Made by a program: the position numbers and the translations under genes. The notes beneath the pieces were generated by a model. The model ran no database searches. It was not told the DNA's origin and saw only the letters and a program-made list of their open reading frames with translations. DNA of 64,000 nt from Streptomyces sp. CB02923 (GTDB lineage Bacteria > Actinomycetota > Actinomycetes > Streptomycetales > Streptomycetaceae): contig NZ_LWKZ01000012.1 in NCBI RefSeq assembly GCF_001905005.1, forward strand, positions 425,061 to 489,060, written 5' to 3'. This document shows, piece by piece, positions 49,533 through 64,000 of this stretch; within the stretch, counting starts at the first letter, position 1; every line of letters starts with the position of its first letter.

Positions 49533-49799
49533 TCAGGCCTTGAGGGCCGCGACCTTCTTGGCCAGCGCCGACTTCTTGTTGGCGGCGGCGTTCTTGTGGA
49601 TGACACCCTTGCTGACGGCCTTGTCGAGGCGCTTGGCGGCCTCGGCCTGGGCGGTGGCGGCCTTCTGCAGGTCGCCGGCCTCCACGGCCTCACGGGTGCG
49701 ACGGATCGCGGTACGCAGCGAGGACTTGACAGCCTTGTTGCGCTGACGAGCCTTCTCGTTGGTCTTGATCCGCTTCATCTGGGACTTGATGTTCGCCAC
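49533..49799 (-). CDS. rpsT: 30S ribosomal protein S20
   Basis: An 88-residue helical protein binding 16S rRNA, recognised by MANIKSQMKRIKTNEKARQR and GVIHKNAAANKKSALAKKV. The start is GTG 49799 with AAAAGG upstream. The promoter at 49874-49903 would give a leader of about 70 nt, in which S20 autoregulation may act. It is divergent from lepA, the common bacterial arrangement. Confidence 0.98.
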   Translation of the reverse strand: MANIKSQMKRIKTNEKARQRNKAVKSSLRTAIRRTREAVEAGDLQKAATAQAEAAKRLDKAVSKGVIHKNAAANKKSALAKKVAALKA

Positions 49800-49873
49800 G
49801 AAAGAGCCTTTTCAGGTTCGTTGGAATTTCGAGTCGCGCCTCGTACGAGAGAGTGCACAAAGCGCAGTGGACC

Positions 49874-49903
49874 AGGCTACCAGCCGCTTCCTCGGCCTCC
49901 CAA
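49874..49903 (-). promoter_or_regulatory. rpsT promoter (TTGGGA-18-TAGCCT)
   Basis: On the minus strand, TTGGGA (49903-49898) and TAGCCT (49879-49874) are spaced by 18 bp. The predicted start is near 49867. Confidence 0.55.
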
Positions 49904-49991
49904 ACCGGACCGGGACCGCCGCGCATGGGACCATGGGGGAGACGAAAAACAACCGAGTCCCGCCTACCCGCGTTCTCTGAATGGACCCTGC

Positions 49992-51860
49992 GTGCCCGCG
50001 ACCCCTACGAACGTGCCGGAGCCGAGCCGTACCGACCCGGCTCTCATCCGTAACTTTTGCATCATCGCGCACATCGACCACGGCAAGTCCACACTCGCCG
50101 ACCGGATGCTCCAGCTGACCGGCGTCGTCGACCAGCGGCAGATGCGCGCGCAGTACCTCGACCGCATGGACATCGAGCGCGAGCGCGGCATCACGATCAA
50201 GTCCCAGGCCGTCCGGCTGCCCTGGGCCCCCACCGACGAGGACGGTGGCGCGACCCGCATCCTCAACATGATCGACACGCCGGGCCACGTCGACTTCACG
50301 TACGAGGTCTCCCGCTCCCTCGCCGCGTGCGAGGGCTGCATCCTCCTCGTGGACGCCGCCCAGGGCATCGAGGCGCAGACCCTCGCCAACCTGTACCTGG
50401 CGATGGAACACGACCTCGTGATCATCCCGGTGCTCAACAAGATCGACCTGCCGGCCGCCCAGCCCGAGAAGTTCGCCAAGGAGCTGGCGAACCTCGTCGG
50501 CTGCGAGCCCGAGGACGTGCTGAAGGTCTCCGCCAAGACCGGTGTCGGCGTCCCCGAGCTGCTCGACAAGGTCGTCCGCGAGGTACCGGCCCCGGTCGGC
50601 GTCAAGGACGCGCCCGCCCGCGCGATGATCTTCGACTCGGTCTACGACGCCTACCGCGGCGTCGTGACGTACGTGAAGGTCGTCGACGGCACGCTCAGCA
50701 AGCGCGAGCGGATCAGGATGATGTCCACCGGCGCCGCCCACGAGCTGCTGGAGATCGGTACGAACTCGCCCGAGATGAAGGCCGCCGACGGCCTGTCCGT
50801 GGGCGAGGTCGGCTATCTGATCACCGGCGTGAAGGACGTCCGCCAGTCCAAGGTCGGCGACACCATCACCCAGCTCAGCAAGGGTGCCACGGAGCCGCTC
50901 GGCGGCTACAAGGACCCGAAGCCGATGGTCTTCTCCGGTCTGTACCCGCTCGACGGCTCCGACTACCCGGAGCTGCGCGACGCCCTGGACAAGCTCCAGC
51001 TCAACGACGCCGCGCTGGTCTACGAGCCGGAGACCTCCGCGGCCCTCGGCTTCGGTTTCCGCGTCGGCTTCCTGGGTCTGCTGCACCTGGAGGTCATCCG
51101 CGAGCGCCTGGAGCGCGAGTTCGGCCTCGACCTGATCGCCACCGCCCCCAACGTGGTCTACCGCGTGGACATGGAGGACGGGGTCGAGCACGAGGTCACC
51201 AACCCGAGCGAGTTCCCGACCGGCAAGATCGACAAGGTCCACGAGCCGGTCGTACGGGCCACGATCCTGGCGCCCAGCGAGTTCATCGGCGCGATCATGG
51301 AGCTGTGCCAGACCCGGCGCGGCAACCTGCTCGGCATGGACTACCTCTCCGAGGACCGGGTCGAGATCCGCTACACCCTCCCGCTCGCCGAGGTCGTCTT
51401 CGACTTCTTCGACCAGCTGAAGTCCAAGACCCGCGGCTATGCCTCGCTGGACTACGAGCCCACCGGCGAGCAGATCGCCGACCTGGTCAAGGTCGACATC
51501 CTGCTGCACGGCGACAAGGTCGACGCGTTCTCCGCGATCTGCCACAAGGACAAGGCGTACGCGTACGGCGTGCGGCTGGTCGCCAAGCTGCGCGAGCTGA
51601 TCCCGCGGCAGAGCTTCGAGGTGCCGATCCAGGCCGCCATCGGCAGCCGGGTCATCGCCCGTGAGACGGTCCGCGCGATCCGCAAGGACGTCCTCGCCAA
51701 GTGCTACGGCGGTGACATCTCCCGTAAGCGGAAGCTGCTGGAGAAGCAGAAGGAAGGCAAGAAGCGGATGAAGATGGTCGGCAGCGTGGAGGTCCCGCAG
51801 GAGGCCTTCATCGCCGTGCTGTCCTCCGACTCCGACGGTGATTCCAAGGGCAAGAAGTAG
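49992..51860 (+). CDS. lepA: Elongation factor 4 (LepA) GTPase
   Basis: A 622-residue ribosomal GTPase. G motifs are AHIDHGKSTL (about 27), the switch region RERGITIKSQAV, DTPGHVDFT and NKIDL. The C-terminal LepA-specific domain shows SRKRKLLEKQKEGKKRMK and VGSVEVPQEAF. The GTG at 49992 is used; the upstream open frame is not conserved. A 20-residue N-terminal extension (PATPTNVPEPSRTDPALIRN) precedes the G domain, as is usual in Streptomyces. A hairpin terminator lies 100 bp after the stop. Confidence 0.98.
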   Translation: MPATPTNVPEPSRTDPALIRNFCIIAHIDHGKSTLADRMLQLTGVVDQRQMRAQYLDRMDIERERGITIKSQAVRLPWAPTDEDGGATRILNMIDTPGHVDFTYEVSRSLAACEGCILLVDAAQGIEAQTLANLYLAMEHDLVIIPVLNKIDLPAAQPEKFAKELANLVGCEPEDVLKVSAKTGVGVPELLDKVVREVPAPVGVKDAPARAMIFDSVYDAYRGVVTYVKVVDGTLSKRERIRMMSTGAAHELLEIGTNSPEMKAADGLSVGEVGYLITGVKDVRQSKVGDTITQLSKGATEPLGGYKDPKPMVFSGLYPLDGSDYPELRDALDKLQLNDAALVYEPETSAALGFGFRVGFLGLLHLEVIRERLEREFGLDLIATAPNVVYRVDMEDGVEHEVTNPSEFPTGKIDKVHEPVVRATILAPSEFIGAIMELCQTRRGNLLGMDYLSEDRVEIRYTLPLAEVVFDFFDQLKSKTRGYASLDYEPTGEQIADLVKVDILLHGDKVDAFSAICHKDKAYAYGVRLVAKLRELIPRQSFEVPIQAAIGSRVIARETVRAIRKDVLAKCYGGDISRKRKLLEKQKEGKKRMKMVGSVEVPQEAFIAVLSSDSDGDSKGKK

Positions 51861-51890
51861 CAGTCGCGTATTCGCGTAGTTGCGCGGCCA

Positions 51891-51930
51891 GGTGGCCCGG
51901 TGGCCCGGTGGCCCGGTGGCCCGGTGGCCT
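51891..51930. repeat. 8-bp tandem repeat GGTGGCCC x5
   Basis: Five head-to-tail copies, the last ending in T, 30 bp after the lepA stop. Confidence 0.95.
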
Positions 51931-51959
51931 CTGGCCTGCGTGACCCCCGCCCTTCCGCT

Positions 51960-51992
51960 TCAGCCCCCGGCCGGTTCCCGGTCGGGGGCTGA
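51960..51992 (+). terminator. Hairpin terminator downstream of lepA
   Basis: A 13-bp stem (TCAGCCCCCGGCC with GGTCGGGGGCTGA, one G-U) and 7-nt loop, 99 bp after the lepA stop. The following 51993-52244 holds TACGGCATCCG-type words and the promoter region of the next gene, no further gene. Confidence 0.75.
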
Positions 51993-52244
51993 GTGCTGTC
52001 GCGGAACGGGCGTCCGGCTCCGTACGGCGTCGGCTCCGCGCTCCGGTTCCGTACGGCATCCGCTCGGTCGTCCGGTTCGTACGGCATCCGGGGGGTCGGG
52101 CGGGAAATCGGCGGCCAGGCGGTTTCCGGGACGCGGGGGACGCCGTTGTCGTGGTGGCAGCGGTGTTCCGGACGGCCCAGAGGGCGTCCGGGCGGCATGA
52201 ATGCCGTGCCGCCGAGGAGGCCGCGCCAGAAAGGGATACGCATC

Positions 52245-52532
52245 ATGAAGTACACCAAGGCCGCCGCGCTGCTCGCCGGGGCGGCGCTGTCCGTGGGCAT
52301 CGCCGCGCCCGCCTTCGCCGACCAGTCGGGGGCGGAGAAGTTCAAGAGCGGCGTCAAGGGGACGGTCGGCGGTGCGCAGAAGGCCGTCACCTCGATCGGC
52401 GGCGGGCTGAAGAAGATCAATGGCGCGCTGAAGGGCGACGAACAGGTCGGCAACATGGTCGGCGACTCGGCCGCCTCGAACGCGCCCAGCGCCGACGGCA
52501 TCGGCCTTCAGGCCGCGTCACTGGGCCGCTGA
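52245..52532 (+). CDS. Small secreted protein (95 aa)
   Basis: A 95-residue protein starting at ATG 52245 with AAAGGGA eight bases upstream. Signal peptide MKYTKAAALLAGAALSVGIA continues to the AxA site APAFA before DQSG. The mature part (about 69 residues) is Gly/Lys-rich: GAEKFKSGVKGTVGGAQKA, then GGGLKKINGALKGDEQVGNM. It has no cysteine. The size and signal recall Streptomyces small surface proteins, but it lacks chaplin or rodlin signatures. Function unknown. Confidence 0.75.
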   Translation: MKYTKAAALLAGAALSVGIAAPAFADQSGAEKFKSGVKGTVGGAQKAVTSIGGGLKKINGALKGDEQVGNMVGDSAASNAPSADGIGLQAASLGR

Positions 52533-52650
52533 CCCGCCGTCCGTCGCCCGCGCCGCCCGCCCGGCGCCCCCGTACCGCCTTGCGCACCTCACCCCCGGCC
52601 CGGCCGGGCGCGCAACCGGCGGCCGGAGCCGGTCGGCGCGCGGGCGACGG

Positions 52651-52732
52651 CGTACGCCCCCCCCGCGCGTACGCCCCCCGCGCGTACGGCCCCCCGCATA
52701 CGGCCCCCCCGCATACGGCCCCCCGCGTACGG
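52651..52732. repeat. 15-bp GTACGGCCCCCCGCA-type tandem repeat, about 6 copies
   Basis: Units of 14-17 bp, TACGSCCCCCCCGCR, differing mostly in C-tract length, which suggests slippage. The rest of the 52533-53003 gap (471 bp) holds the promoter and operator-like palindrome of the acyl-CoA ligase gene and nothing else recognisable. Confidence 0.85.
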
Positions 52733-52937
52733 CGCGTCCCGCCACCCGGCCCCCGCAACCAGGCGGCAGGCCAGGGCAAGCAGGCCCCCGCGCGCCCGCC
52801 CCCGTCCGCCCCTCCGGCCACCCGCCGAGGCTCCGTTTCCCACCTGTTCCCGGCGAAATGTGTACCTGACACCCATCGCACTGGTCTCATCCTGAACCAG
52901 TCCGCCGCAGCCCCTTACGCCGTGGCGAAACGCGCTC

Positions 52938-52943
52938 TAGTCT
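52938..52943 (+). promoter_or_regulatory. Possible -10 box of the acyl-CoA ligase gene
   Basis: TAGTCT at 52938, with TTACGC 16 bp upstream (52916) as a weak -35. Confidence 0.4.
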
Positions 52944-52957
52944 GATCACTGCTCGAA

Positions 52958-52975
52958 GGTTACTCGCGAGTCACC
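52958..52975. promoter_or_regulatory. Palindromic operator-like site before the acyl-CoA ligase gene
   Basis: GGTTACTCGCGAGTCACC is an 18-bp inverted repeat with one mismatched pair, centred on CG, lying 15 bp downstream of the putative -10. Such palindromes are typical TetR-family operators, and fatty-acid genes in actinobacteria are commonly controlled that way. The regulator is not in the window. Confidence 0.5.
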
Positions 52976-53003
52976 AGCAACGTAGCGGGCCCCGGAGGAT
53001 GCC

Positions 53004-54893
<1,890 letters not shown>

Positions 54894-54968
54894 GACGCCG
54901 TCTCGTAGGACGCCGTCCGCGAGGCGTGGCGGGGGCGCCCGCGAGGCCCGCCGGCGGCGGCACCGCCC

Positions 54969-55076
54969 GGAGCCCGTACCGGAGCCCGTACCGGAGCCCG
55001 TACCGGAGCCCGTACCGGAGCCCGTACCGGAGCCCGTACCGGAGCCCGTACCGGAGCCCGTACCGGAGCCCGTACG
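54969..55076. repeat. 12-bp minisatellite GGAGCCCGTACC x9
   Basis: Nine contiguous 12-bp units (54969-55076), the first eight identical, the last ending in G. It lies in the convergent gap (54894-55171) between the ligase and response-regulator genes. The unit length being a multiple of three keeps several frames open across it. Confidence 0.97.
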
Positions 55077-55171
55077 AGCACCCGAACCAGCGCCCGGCCG
55101 CCCCATCCCGCCCCGCATCGCCACCCCTCTCCTCCTGCCGCCTCCTCCCACCACCCCTCCCACCACCCCTC

Positions 55172-55764
55172 CTACCGTCCGCGTCGCAGCGCCCGTACCG
55201 ATTCCCCCATACGGGCCACGCTCTCGCTCAGATCGCGTTCGCCGGGGTCGTCGCTGCCGGAAAGCCGGCGTTCGACCTCGGAGATACGGTCCGCCAGTTC
55301 GCCCATTCGTGCGTGGTCCTGCTTTATGAGTCGTCGCAACTGCCGGTTCTTGCGGTGCAGGTCGAGGAAGACGTTCACCTTGGCGCGCAGCACCCACGGG
55401 TCGAAGGGTTTGGTGAGGTAGTCGGCGGCGCCGGTCGAATAGCCACGGAAGGCGAATCCGGAGTCGCTGTCCGTCCCGGTCAGGAAAATGATCGGGATGT
55501 CCTTCGTCTGGTCGAGACGTTTGATGTTGGAAGCGGTCTCGAAGCCGTCCATGCCGGGCATGAGAATGTCCAGCAGGACGACTGCGAATTCCTGCCGCAG
55601 CAGTGCCTTCATCGCCTCCTCGCCGGAGCGGGCCCGGACGAGGGGCTCGCCGAGCGAGCCCAGGACCGCTTCGAGCGCGGCGAGGTTGTCTTCCATGTCG
55701 TCGACGAGGAGGATGCCCGCCCGCTCGTCGGTTCCGGCGCCGGCGCCGGTGTCGGGTGCATGGG

Positions 55765-55768
<4 letters not shown>
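55172..55768 (-). CDS. Response regulator with C-terminal coiled coil
   Basis: A 198-residue protein with a receiver domain (residues about 17-135: GILLVDDMEDNLAALEAVLG, phosphoacceptor Asp in VVLLDILMPGMDGFE, IIFLTGTDSD and ADYLTKPFDPWVL). A helical C-terminus (KNRQLRRLIKQDHARMGELA, SEVERRLSG) replaces any DNA-binding domain. Its start overlaps the stop of the hybrid kinase (ATGA), so both are made from one transcript and it is the likely phosphotransfer partner. Output is probably protein-protein interaction. Confidence 0.92.
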
Positions 55769-59895
<4,127 letters not shown>

Positions 59896-59996
59896 GTCTC
59901 CCCACTTCAGTAACTCGGTGCTTATGGGTGCGCTCAGTCTGTCACTCTGGGAGTGGCGTAATCGGCGCTATTGCGGAACTGCTCGGGAGTTGCCCA

Positions 59997-62900
59997 ATGA
60001 GGACGACAACTTCGTCAGACAGGGACGCCCCGGGCCGCGGCGCCGCGGTGGCCCGGGCGGTGTCCCGCCCCGGCCGCGGCGGCCCCGGCGGGGTGGCGGC
60101 CCCCGGGAGCGCGCCTGCCGGGTCCTCCCCGGAATCCGGCCCTCGCGCGGGCCCGCCGGCCAGAGCCGAGGCGGCTTCCGGTGAGCTTCGGAAGGGGTTC
60201 TCCGGCGGACTTTCCGAAGGGGGCGGGCCGATGGATTTCCGTACGAAAGCGGTCATGGACACGGTCCGTGTGACGGATGCGGCCGCGGGGACGGCTGCGG
60301 CGAAGGCGACGAAACCGGCCACCGGGGTGCCTGTGGTCAAGGTGACGGAATCGGCCATCGGGGTGCCTGTGATCAAGGCGAAGGAATCGGCCACCGGGGC
60401 GGGCGCGGCCGGAGCGATGGAATCGGCCACGGTGCCTTATTCGGGGGAGGTGGGTGGTGTGGGTGACACAGGCGGTGTTGGTGACACGCATGGTGTGGAC
60501 GATGCGGCTGGTGCGAATGATGTGGCTGGTGCGGGCAATTCGGCTGGTGCGGACGATTCGGGAAAGGTGACGCAGTCGGCTGCGGGGTCGGATGGGTCGG
60601 ATGGGTCGGCTGAGGTGGTGGAGGCGGCTGGGGCGGCTGAAGTGGCTGGGGCCGATGAGGGAGGCGGTGAGGCGCCCGGGAAGGCGACCAGGAAGGCGCC
60701 CGGGAAGACGCCCAGGAAGGCGCCCGGGAAGACGACCAGAAAGGCGACCGGGAAGACGACCGGGAAGGCGCCTGGTGAGGTGCCCGGGAACGGGCCCGGC
60801 GCGGCGTCGGGGATGCGGAAGCCGGGGCCGGAAACGCCTGCTCCGCCCGCCACCCCACCCTCCTCATCACGCGTCACACCACCCTCCACGCCACCTTCCG
60901 CACCGCCCGCCACCCCGCCCTCCGCACGGTCCGCCGCGGCGCTGTCCCGCAGACAGCGCCCGGCCCCGCACGCCGATCCCGCGCCCGCCGGGCTGGACAG
61001 CGTCCGCCGGTCGAGCCTGCCCGGCAATCCGCGTGCCGCGGCGGCGGCACGCCAGTTCGTACGGGCCGTCCTGGCCGACTGGCTCACCCAGTCGCTGCCC
61101 GGCGCGGATGCCATCGGCAACCGCCTCGCCGACGAGGCGGTCCTGCTGGTCAGCGAGCTGGTCACGAACGTCGTGGTGCACGCGGGGACGGCCGTGGAGC
61201 TGCTGTGCCGCCTGGAATCGGTTGCCGAAGAGGAACCGACGGCCGAATCGAAACCGGCAGCAGCCCAATCGACACCAGCAGCAGCCAAAGCGAAACCACG
61301 AGCGGCAACGAAGGCCGACGCCGACGCGAAGGCGGACGCGAACACAGAGACGGACGCGAACGCGGACACGGACGCGGACACAGACGCGTCCGCCCCGCGC
61401 ACCGCCGTCGTCATCGAGGTGTCCGACCACCACCCGGCACGCGCCGTACGGGCGCGCCAGTCGGTCTCCGAGAACGAGAGCAGGGGCCACGGCCTGCAAC
61501 TGGTCGGCGCGGTCGCCGAGTCCTGGGGCATCACCTACCGGCGCGAGCTGAAGACCGTGTGGTTCCGGCTCCTGTGCGGCCCGCGGCACCGCGGCTACGG
61601 ACCGCCGGCCAGCTTCTCCCACCACGACCTGGAGTTGCAGCGCGGCCTGCGGGCCGCCGAACTGCTGGCTCCCGCGCCCGTCCGGCGGTCCCCGACGCGC
61701 CGGACCGAAGCGGACTGGATCAACCACGGCGCCCTGTCCTTCCTCGCGGAGGCCTCCGACCTGCTGTCCGGGCAGCTCGACGAGGAGCAGGTGGCTCTGC
61801 TCGCCGCCCAGTTGGTCGTACCGCGCCTCGCCGACTGGTGCGCGGTCTGGCTGCACGGCGACGGCGGCCGGGAGGGCGCGGGCGAGGCCCCGCGCCTCGC
61901 CCGCGTCTGGCATTCCAGCGAGAGCCGCATCGACGCGCTGCGCATGGCCCTGGAGAAAGACCCGCCGGTGATGCCCGTGCCCGGCCCGCAGCGGGACGGC
62001 GCCGGGGCCGCGGTGCCCTGGCCCTGGCCCCAGGAGCCGAGCGGGTACGGGCCCGGCGGCGCCGCGCTGGCCTGCCGGCTGACGGCGGGCGGCCGCGACC
62101 AGGGCACCCTGCTGATCGGGCGGGCCGGGCTGATGCGCTTCCCCGACGAGGTCGTGGGCCTCATAGAGGACCTGACCCGTCGGGTGGCCCGTGCTCTGGC
62201 CACGGCACGCGCGTACCGCAATCAGGAGCGGATCAGCCAGGTGCTGCAACGCCGCCTGCTGCCCAGGGGCCGCCCCGCCGTCCCCGGCCTGGAGTCCTCC
62301 GTGGTGTACGAACCACGCGAGGGCGCCTGGGCCGGCGGCGATTTCTGGGACCTGTTCCACGCCGGGAACGGACGCTGGTGCTTCGCTCTCGGTGACGTGT
62401 GCGGCAGTGGCCCGGAAGCCGCGGCGGTCACCGGCCTCGCCCGGCCCGTCCTGCGGCTGCTGGCCCGCGACGGGTTCGGCGTCGGAGAGGTGCTGGACCG
62501 GCTCAACAAGACCATGGCGCGGGAGGCCGCGGATTCGGTGGCGGCCGTCACGGCGGCGGTCGCGGCGGCGGGCAGCGGCATGGACCCCTCCCTCGAACTG
62601 CGTGCAGAGGGCGAGCAGACCCGCTTCCTGTCCCTGCTGTACGGCGAGATCGAGCCGCACGCCGACGGGACGGCGGGCGCCCGGTGCACCCTGGCCAGCG
62701 CCGGGCACCCGCTGCCGCTGATCCTCGGCACGGACGGTGCGGTGCGGGTCGCCGCCGCGCCGCAGATGCTGGTCGGAGTGGTGGAGGACACCTCGTACGA
62801 GTCCGAGTCCTTCGAGCTGGCCCCCGGCGAGACGCTGCTGTGCGTCACGGACGGCGTGACGGAGCGGCGCTCCGGCCACCGCCAGTTCGACGACGATGAC

Positions 62901-63053
62901 GGCCTGGCCGCCCACCTCGCCGCCTGCACCGGCCTGGGAGCCACCGCGGTCGCCGAGCACATCCGGCGGGCGGTGCACGACTTCGCGGCCACACCTCCGG
63001 ACGACGACCTGGCCATGCTGGTGCTCCAGGCGACGGGGCAAGGGCAGCAGTAG
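59997..63053 (+). CDS. SpoIIE-type serine phosphatase with RsbW-like ATPase and GAF domains
   Basis: A 1018-residue protein from ATG 59997 (GGGAG six bases upstream); an internal ATG at 60231 with GAAGGGGGCGGG is an alternative. Residues 1-330 are low-complexity (KVTESAIGVP, APGKTTRKATGK and PPATPPS units). An RsbW-like anti-sigma kinase domain (LADEAVLLVSELVTNVVVHA, about 380; ENESRGHGLQLVGAVAESWG, about 500) is split by about 65 residues of Ala/Asp/Lys/Thr repeats. A GAF-like domain (about 570-745) and a PP2C/SpoIIE domain (about 760-1015, AGGDFWDLFHAGNGRWCFAL, GDVCGSGPEAAA, LCVTDGVTERR, PPDDDLAMLVLQ) follow. Such proteins work in partner-switching control of sigma factors. It is divergent from the multi-HAMP kinase. 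Confidence 0.9.
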   Translation: MRTTTSSDRDAPGRGAAVARAVSRPGRGGPGGVAAPGSAPAGSSPESGPRAGPPARAEAASGELRKGFSGGLSEGGGPMDFRTKAVMDTVRVTDAAAGTAAAKATKPATGVPVVKVTESAIGVPVIKAKESATGAGAAGAMESATVPYSGEVGGVGDTGGVGDTHGVDDAAGANDVAGAGNSAGADDSGKVTQSAAGSDGSDGSAEVVEAAGAAEVAGADEGGGEAPGKATRKAPGKTPRKAPGKTTRKATGKTTGKAPGEVPGNGPGAASGMRKPGPETPAPPATPPSSSRVTPPSTPPSAPPATPPSARSAAALSRRQRPAPHADPAPAGLDSVRRSSLPGNPRAAAAARQFVRAVLADWLTQSLPGADAIGNRLADEAVLLVSELVTNVVVHAGTAVELLCRLESVAEEEPTAESKPAAAQSTPAAAKAKPRAATKADADAKADANTETDANADTDADTDASAPRTAVVIEVSDHHPARAVRARQSVSENESRGHGLQLVGAVAESWGITYRRELKTVWFRLLCGPRHRGYGPPASFSHHDLELQRGLRAAELLAPAPVRRSPTRRTEADWINHGALSFLAEASDLLSGQLDEEQVALLAAQLVVPRLADWCAVWLHGDGGREGAGEAPRLARVWHSSESRIDALRMALEKDPPVMPVPGPQRDGAGAAVPWPWPQEPSGYGPGGAALACRLTAGGRDQGTLLIGRAGLMRFPDEVVGLIEDLTRRVARALATARAYRNQERISQVLQRRLLPRGRPAVPGLESSVVYEPREGAWAGGDFWDLFHAGNGRWCFALGDVCGSGPEAAAVTGLARPVLRLLARDGFGVGEVLDRLNKTMAREAADSVAAVTAAVAAAGSGMDPSLELRAEGEQTRFLSLLYGEIEPHADGTAGARCTLASAGHPLPLILGTDGAVRVAAAPQMLVGVVEDTSYESESFELAPGETLLCVTDGVTERRSGHRQFDDDDGLAAHLAACTGLGATAVAEHIRRAVHDFAATPPDDDLAMLVLQATGQGQQ

Positions 63054-63159
63054 CTGCCGGGGCTGCCGGGGCAGCAGTAGCGGCCGGGGTGGCAGGGGTG
63101 GCCGGGCCGTCCACGACCGCCGGGCCGGGCTCCCCACCGGATGCCGGACAATGGAAGAC

Positions 63160-64000
63160 ATGCCTTCCGCACTCCCCGACGGTGAGCCCATGCCCGAAGA
63201 CGGGGCGCTGCCCGGTCACGCCCTGACCGGCGCGGGCGCCCGGCCGCTCGGGTTCTACCTGCACGTGCCGTACTGCGCGACGCGCTGCGGCTACTGCGAC
63301 TTCAACACGTACACGGCCACCGAGCTGCGCGGTTCGGGCGGCGCGCTCGCCTCGCGGGAGAACTACGCGGACACGGTCGCCGAGGAGATCCGGCTCGCCC
63401 GCAAGGTGCTCGGCGACGACCCCCGGCCGGTCGAGACGGTGTTCGTCGGCGGCGGCACACCGACCCTGCTCCCGGCCGCCGACCTCGGACGGATGCTCGC
63501 CGCGATCCGGGACGAGTTCGGGCTGGCGGACGGTGCGGAGATCACCACCGAGGCCAACCCGGAGTCCGTCGACCCGCGCTACCTGGCCGAACTGCGGGAG
63601 GCCGGCTTCAACCGGGTCTCCTTCGGCATGCAGAGCGCCCGGCAGCACGTCCTGAAGATCCTCGACCGTACGCACACACCGGGCCGCCCGGAGGCGTGCG
63701 TCGCCGAGGCCCGCGCGGCGGGCTTCGAGCACGTCAACCTCGACCTGATCTACGGCACGCCCGGCGAGTCCGACGACGACTGGCGGGCCACCCTGGACGC
63801 GGCGCTCGGCGCGGCGCCCGACCACGTCTCCGCGTACGCGCTGATCGTCGAGGAGGGCACCCAGCTGGCCCGCCGGATCCGGCGCGGCGAGGTGCCGATG
63901 ACCGACGACGACGTGCACGCGGACCGCTACCTGATCACGGAGGAGGCCATGGCCGCGGCCGGCTTCCACTGGTACGAGGTCTCGAACTGGGCCACCACGG
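63160..64000 (+). CDS. hemW: Radical SAM HemW (oxygen-independent coproporphyrinogen oxidase-like), 3' end outside window
   Basis: The first 280 codons are visible. The radical SAM cluster motif is HVPYCATRCGYCDFNTYT (about 32-49), with the SAM-binding glycines in VFVGGGTPTLLP and the family marker ITTEANPESVDP, FGMQSARQHVLKILDRTHTP. The three-cysteine pattern with an extra downstream C (CxxxCxxC in CATRCGYC) is that of HemW, a haem-binding chaperone, rather than HemN, which has an additional cysteine. ATG 63160 has GGAAGAC upstream; ATG 63151 in the same frame is possible. The 106 bp before it is G-rich with no gene. Assignment to haem trafficking follows the family. Confidence 0.93.
   Translation, partial: MPSALPDGEPMPEDGALPGHALTGAGARPLGFYLHVPYCATRCGYCDFNTYTATELRGSGGALASRENYADTVAEEIRLARKVLGDDPRPVETVFVGGGTPTLLPAADLGRMLAAIRDEFGLADGAEITTEANPESVDPRYLAELREAGFNRVSFGMQSARQHVLKILDRTHTPGRPEACVAEARAAGFEHVNLDLIYGTPGESDDDWRATLDAALGAAPDHVSAYALIVEEGTQLARRIRRGEVPMTDDDVHADRYLITEEAMAAAGFHWYEVSNWATT

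Noticed and set aside
51993..52244. N-terminal extension of the small secreted protein by 84 codons
   Set aside because: The signal peptide and ribosome binding site place the start at 52245; the upstream part is non-conserved low-complexity sequence.
54969..55076. The 12-bp array and other arrays as a CRISPR
   Set aside because: Units are contiguous with no unique spacers, far shorter than CRISPR repeats, and no cas genes are present.

Overview
The window is chromosomal DNA from a Streptomyces or very close relative. It is about 70-75% GC, with strong G/C bias at third codon positions, many GTG starts, TANNNT -10 boxes lying 5-8 bases before start codons (leaderless transcripts), and an arrangement familiar from Streptomyces core genomes (rne-rplU-rpmA-obg-proB-proA ... 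nadD-rsfS ... leuS ... comEA-comEC ... holA-rpsT-lepA ... hemW). There is no phage, plasmid, transposase or CRISPR. Most genes are housekeeping. The unusual content is an encapsulin gene at the left edge, a broken comEC, two probable CTG starts, an attenuator, a segment bounded by identical tRNAs, and many short tandem repeats.

Layout. 1-3055: 3'-truncated family 2B encapsulin shell gene (minus strand), divergent from a CYTH-CHAD protein. 3213-13948: B12-binding radical SAM protein, a VLTPVG-repeat membrane protein, the radical-SAM-associated DUF2344 protein, ribonuclease E/G, L21, L27 and Obg. The same neighbourhood (radical SAM pair, RNase E/G, rplU, rpmA, obg) recurs in other Gram-positive bacteria and points to RNA/ribosome work. 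14226-17584: proline biosynthesis (proB, small conserved protein, proA). 17879-24246: two paralogous membrane proteins, an M48 protease, two one-helix miniproteins, nadD and an LCP/LytR_C cell-envelope protein. 24413-25720: rsfS, a histidine phosphatase apparently starting at CTG, and tRNA-Ala(GGC). 25721-30295: zinc-ribbon protein, small CxxC protein, phenoxazinone-synthase-like multicopper oxidase and GT87 glycosyltransferase, closed by a second identical tRNA-Ala.

30574-33224: two-gene redox operon (ferric-reductase-like membrane protein and a NuoF-like flavo-iron-sulfur protein). 33495-36545: leucine leader peptide, intrinsic terminator and leuS. 36715-42682: coiled-coil membrane protein, DegV, comEA and comEC; comEC carries an in-frame TGA. 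42585-45936: membrane-tethered PstS-like protein, Rrf2 regulator, arylamine N-acetyltransferase and a small acidic protein. 45937-48230: holA between two stretches of degenerate repeats. 48231-54893: membrane protein, rpsT, lepA, small secreted protein and a long-chain acyl-CoA synthetase. 55172-63053: response regulator, giant multi-HAMP hybrid histidine kinase and SpoIIE-type phosphatase. 63160-end: 5' part of hemW.

The window contains at least a dozen minisatellites with units of 8-42 bp, in convergent or intergenic gaps and inside disordered protein linkers, which suggests active repeat expansion in this lineage. Coordinates and translations were read by eye; family assignments come from motif recognition, not database searches.
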